Positions 24,349 to 25,117 of a stretch of DNA of 25,117 nucleotides are shown piece after piece; position 1 is the stretch's first letter; each line of letters begins with the position of its first letter. The position numbers were made by a program, and so were the translations under genes. Under the pieces are notes generated by a model. That model saw only the letters and a list, made by a program, of their open reading frames with translations. It had not been told where the DNA came from and searched no databases. This stretch comes from an uncultured Clostridia bacterium. Its GTDB lineage: Bacteria; Bacillota_A; Clostridia; TANB77; CAG-508. Location of the stretch: the NCBI GenBank assembly GCA_944392525.1, contig CALXXB010000016.1:1-25117 (forward strand), in the 5' to 3' direction.

Positions 24349-24377
24349 ATTCTATATCATAAAACAAAAAAAGTCAA
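24349..24377 (-). promoter_or_regulatory. Promoter of rubrerythrin
   Basis: Minus-strand TTGACT (24372-24377), 17-bp spacer, TAGAAT (24349-24354). It starts directly after the U-tract of the upstream terminator. Confidence 0.65.
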
Positions 24378-24379
24378 GT

Positions 24380-24426
24380 TTAAAAAAGAAAATGGACTGC
24401 ACTGTTACTTACTAGCACAGTCCATT
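24380..24426 (-). terminator. Terminator of gene 24460-24897
   Basis: A perfect 9-bp stem AATGGACTG/CAGTCCATT (24391-24399 with 24418-24426), followed on the minus strand by TTCTTTTTTAAA. Confidence 0.85.
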
Positions 24427-24444
24427 AAAGCGGTAGATTTATCT

Positions 24445-24482
24445 AGCGTTTACCCTTGTTTACCCTTTCTTTTGTAAACGCT
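24445..24482 (-). other. Inverted repeat spanning the stop codon of gene 24460-24897
   Basis: A perfect 9-bp pair AGCGTTTAC/GTAAACGCT (24445-24453 with 24474-24482) folds around the TAA stop at 24460-24462. The loop side also holds a tandem GTTTACCCTT. It is separate from the terminator stem just downstream. Confidence 0.5.
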
Positions 24483-24897
24483 TCCCTGCTTTTATCTTTA
24501 ACTTCTTAACAGGGACATCTCTTCTGACCGTGATACTTGCACGATTCGTTACAGCCTCAATCTTATATTCAGTTGTTTCAGGAACTGTAACAAATAGCCT
24601 ACACGGCTGAACCCTATCGACATCACAGGTTGCATAGACATAGACAGTATTGTCTAGTCTAAACATTGTAAAGTAAAATTGTTCACCGTACAGTTCTCCT
24701 TGCAGATTTGCCATAATCTTCTCCGTTGCCGAAGAAGAGATGTCTACGTCCGCTAGAGTCGAATAGATGTAAATCTTCTTTACACCTTTCCTCGAGAGTT
24801 TCTTCTGAACATACTCTCCTTCCTGGAACTCCGCCAGATATTCATCCAGCATCTCGTTGTTCTCGTTCGCCAAAGACTCGCACTTCACCTTACTCAT
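24460..24897 (-). CDS. Small protein with DUF4097-like beta repeats, G+C-richer islet
   Basis: 145 residues, no firm family. The first ~35 residues are helical and acidic. The rest is beta-rich, with VKKIYIYSTLADVDISSSAT, CRLFVTVPETTEYKIEAVTN and ASITVRRDVPVKKLKIKAG, resembling the short repeats of DUF4097 (putative adhesin) beta-solenoids, where LxVxVP is followed by a sugar-like turn. There is no signal peptide, unlike most DUF4097 proteins. Codon use and G+C exceed those of the surrounding genes, as in the 8231-9494 islet. It has its own consensus promoter, AGGAG-type site and terminator. No in-frame CGG; Arg is encoded by AGA, AGG and CGT. Confidence 0.7.
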   Translation of the reverse strand: MSKVKCESLANENNEMLDEYLAEFQEGEYVQKKLSRKGVKKIYIYSTLADVDISSSATEKIMANLQGELYGEQFYFTMFRLDNTVYVYATCDVDRVQPCRLFVTVPETTEYKIEAVTNRASITVRRDVPVKKLKIKAGKRLQKKG

Positions 24898-24969
24898 GTT
24901 TTTCTCCTAACTACTAGCTCTACTTACTTTACATATCTGCAAGAGGAGTATCTCCTCTATTGTACTCAC

Positions 24970-24997
24970 ATTATATCATTGTTATGTATCCTGTCAA
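24970..24997 (-). promoter_or_regulatory. Promoter of gene 24460-24897
   Basis: Minus-strand TTGACA (24992-24997), 16-bp spacer, TATAAT (24970-24975). The ~70-nt leader contains an inverted repeat around GAGGAGATACTCCTC that could form a short hairpin. Confidence 0.75.
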
Positions 24998-25007
24998 TCA
25001 ATTATTA

Positions 25008-25036
25008 TTGAAATATTATAAAATTTGTGATAAGAT
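25008..25036 (+). promoter_or_regulatory. Promoter of the partial plus-strand gene at the right edge
   Basis: TTGAAA (25008-25013), 17-bp spacer, TAAGAT (25031-25036), divergent from the promoter of 24460-24897. Confidence 0.5.
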
Positions 25037-25073
25037 GTTTATATGCACTTTACATCAGTTGAAAGGAGTTGTA

Positions 25074-25117
25074 ATGAGTTTCTTTAACAGACTGTTTAAG
25101 AAACAAGGACAACCGAA
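25074..25117 (+). CDS. Start of an unidentified gene, cut by window edge
   Basis: ATG 25074 behind GAAAGGAG, reading MSFFNRLFKKQGQP before the edge. An amphipathic, basic start. Codons (CTG, AAG, CAG) are richer in G+C than the host genes, so it probably belongs to the same islet as 24460-24897. Confidence 0.55.
   Translation, partial: MSFFNRLFKKQGQP

Noticed and set aside
1..25117. tRNA genes, CRISPR arrays, transposons, integrases
   Set aside because: None recognised on either strand by reading; no cloverleaf-like G+C-rich segments or regularly spaced repeats.

Overview
The window is AT-rich DNA from a low-G+C Gram-positive anaerobe, most likely an uncultured member of the Clostridia. The evidence is the A/U-rich codon use, strong AGGAGG-type ribosome binding sites, TTGACA/TATAAT promoters, the conserved Firmicutes block yicC-remA-rpoZ-...-priA-def-fmt, and a rubrerythrin. 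Nearly all genes are on the minus strand. I see no rRNA, tRNA, CRISPR array, transposase or integrase.

Layout: 1-689, the N-terminal part of a membrane nucleoside-sugar epimerase/dehydratase (CapD/FlaA1 type). 920-2444, a VanZ-like protein and an LCP glycopolymer transferase. 2611-3746, an ECF sigma factor and its membrane anti-sigma, whose outer domain resembles the FtsX extracellular domain. 3804-5311, a NOL1/NOP2/Sun RNA m5C methyltransferase and a DEDDh exonuclease. 5423-8163, a lone phage-type DUF1064 gene, an acyl-CoA ligase and a DUF1836 gene. 8231-9494, two diverged paralogues of unknown function with clearly higher G+C. 9558-11951, metK and cca. 12035-16115, an ABC exporter pair plus a large acidic coiled-coil protein. 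16228-23644, a housekeeping block (fmt, def, priA, a cytidylate-kinase-like gene, rpoZ, remA, yicC, a Lys-rich membrane protein, rsmE). 23764-24303, rubrerythrin. 24460-25117, a second G+C-richer islet.

The main finding is a pattern of +1 frame interruptions. Genes for the ECF sigma factor, PriA and YicC, and probably the DEDDh exonuclease, each carry exactly one extra base, and each interruption lies at an in-frame CGG. Dropping one base there (xxx C GGN) restores a full-length protein of normal family length; in PriA it restores the P-loop GSGKT. I read every CCG on the + strand (CGG on the minus strand), and every CGG in the plus-strand genes. I found no other in-frame CGG in any gene, although CGG spanning two codons is common and CGT, CGA, AGA and AGG are used for Arg. 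The inserted base is mostly not a homopolymer extension. This suggests that CGG is not an ordinary Arg codon here but a +1 frameshift or quadruplet site (CGGN decoded as one residue, probably Gly). A systematic sequencing artefact or parallel gene decay must still be excluded.
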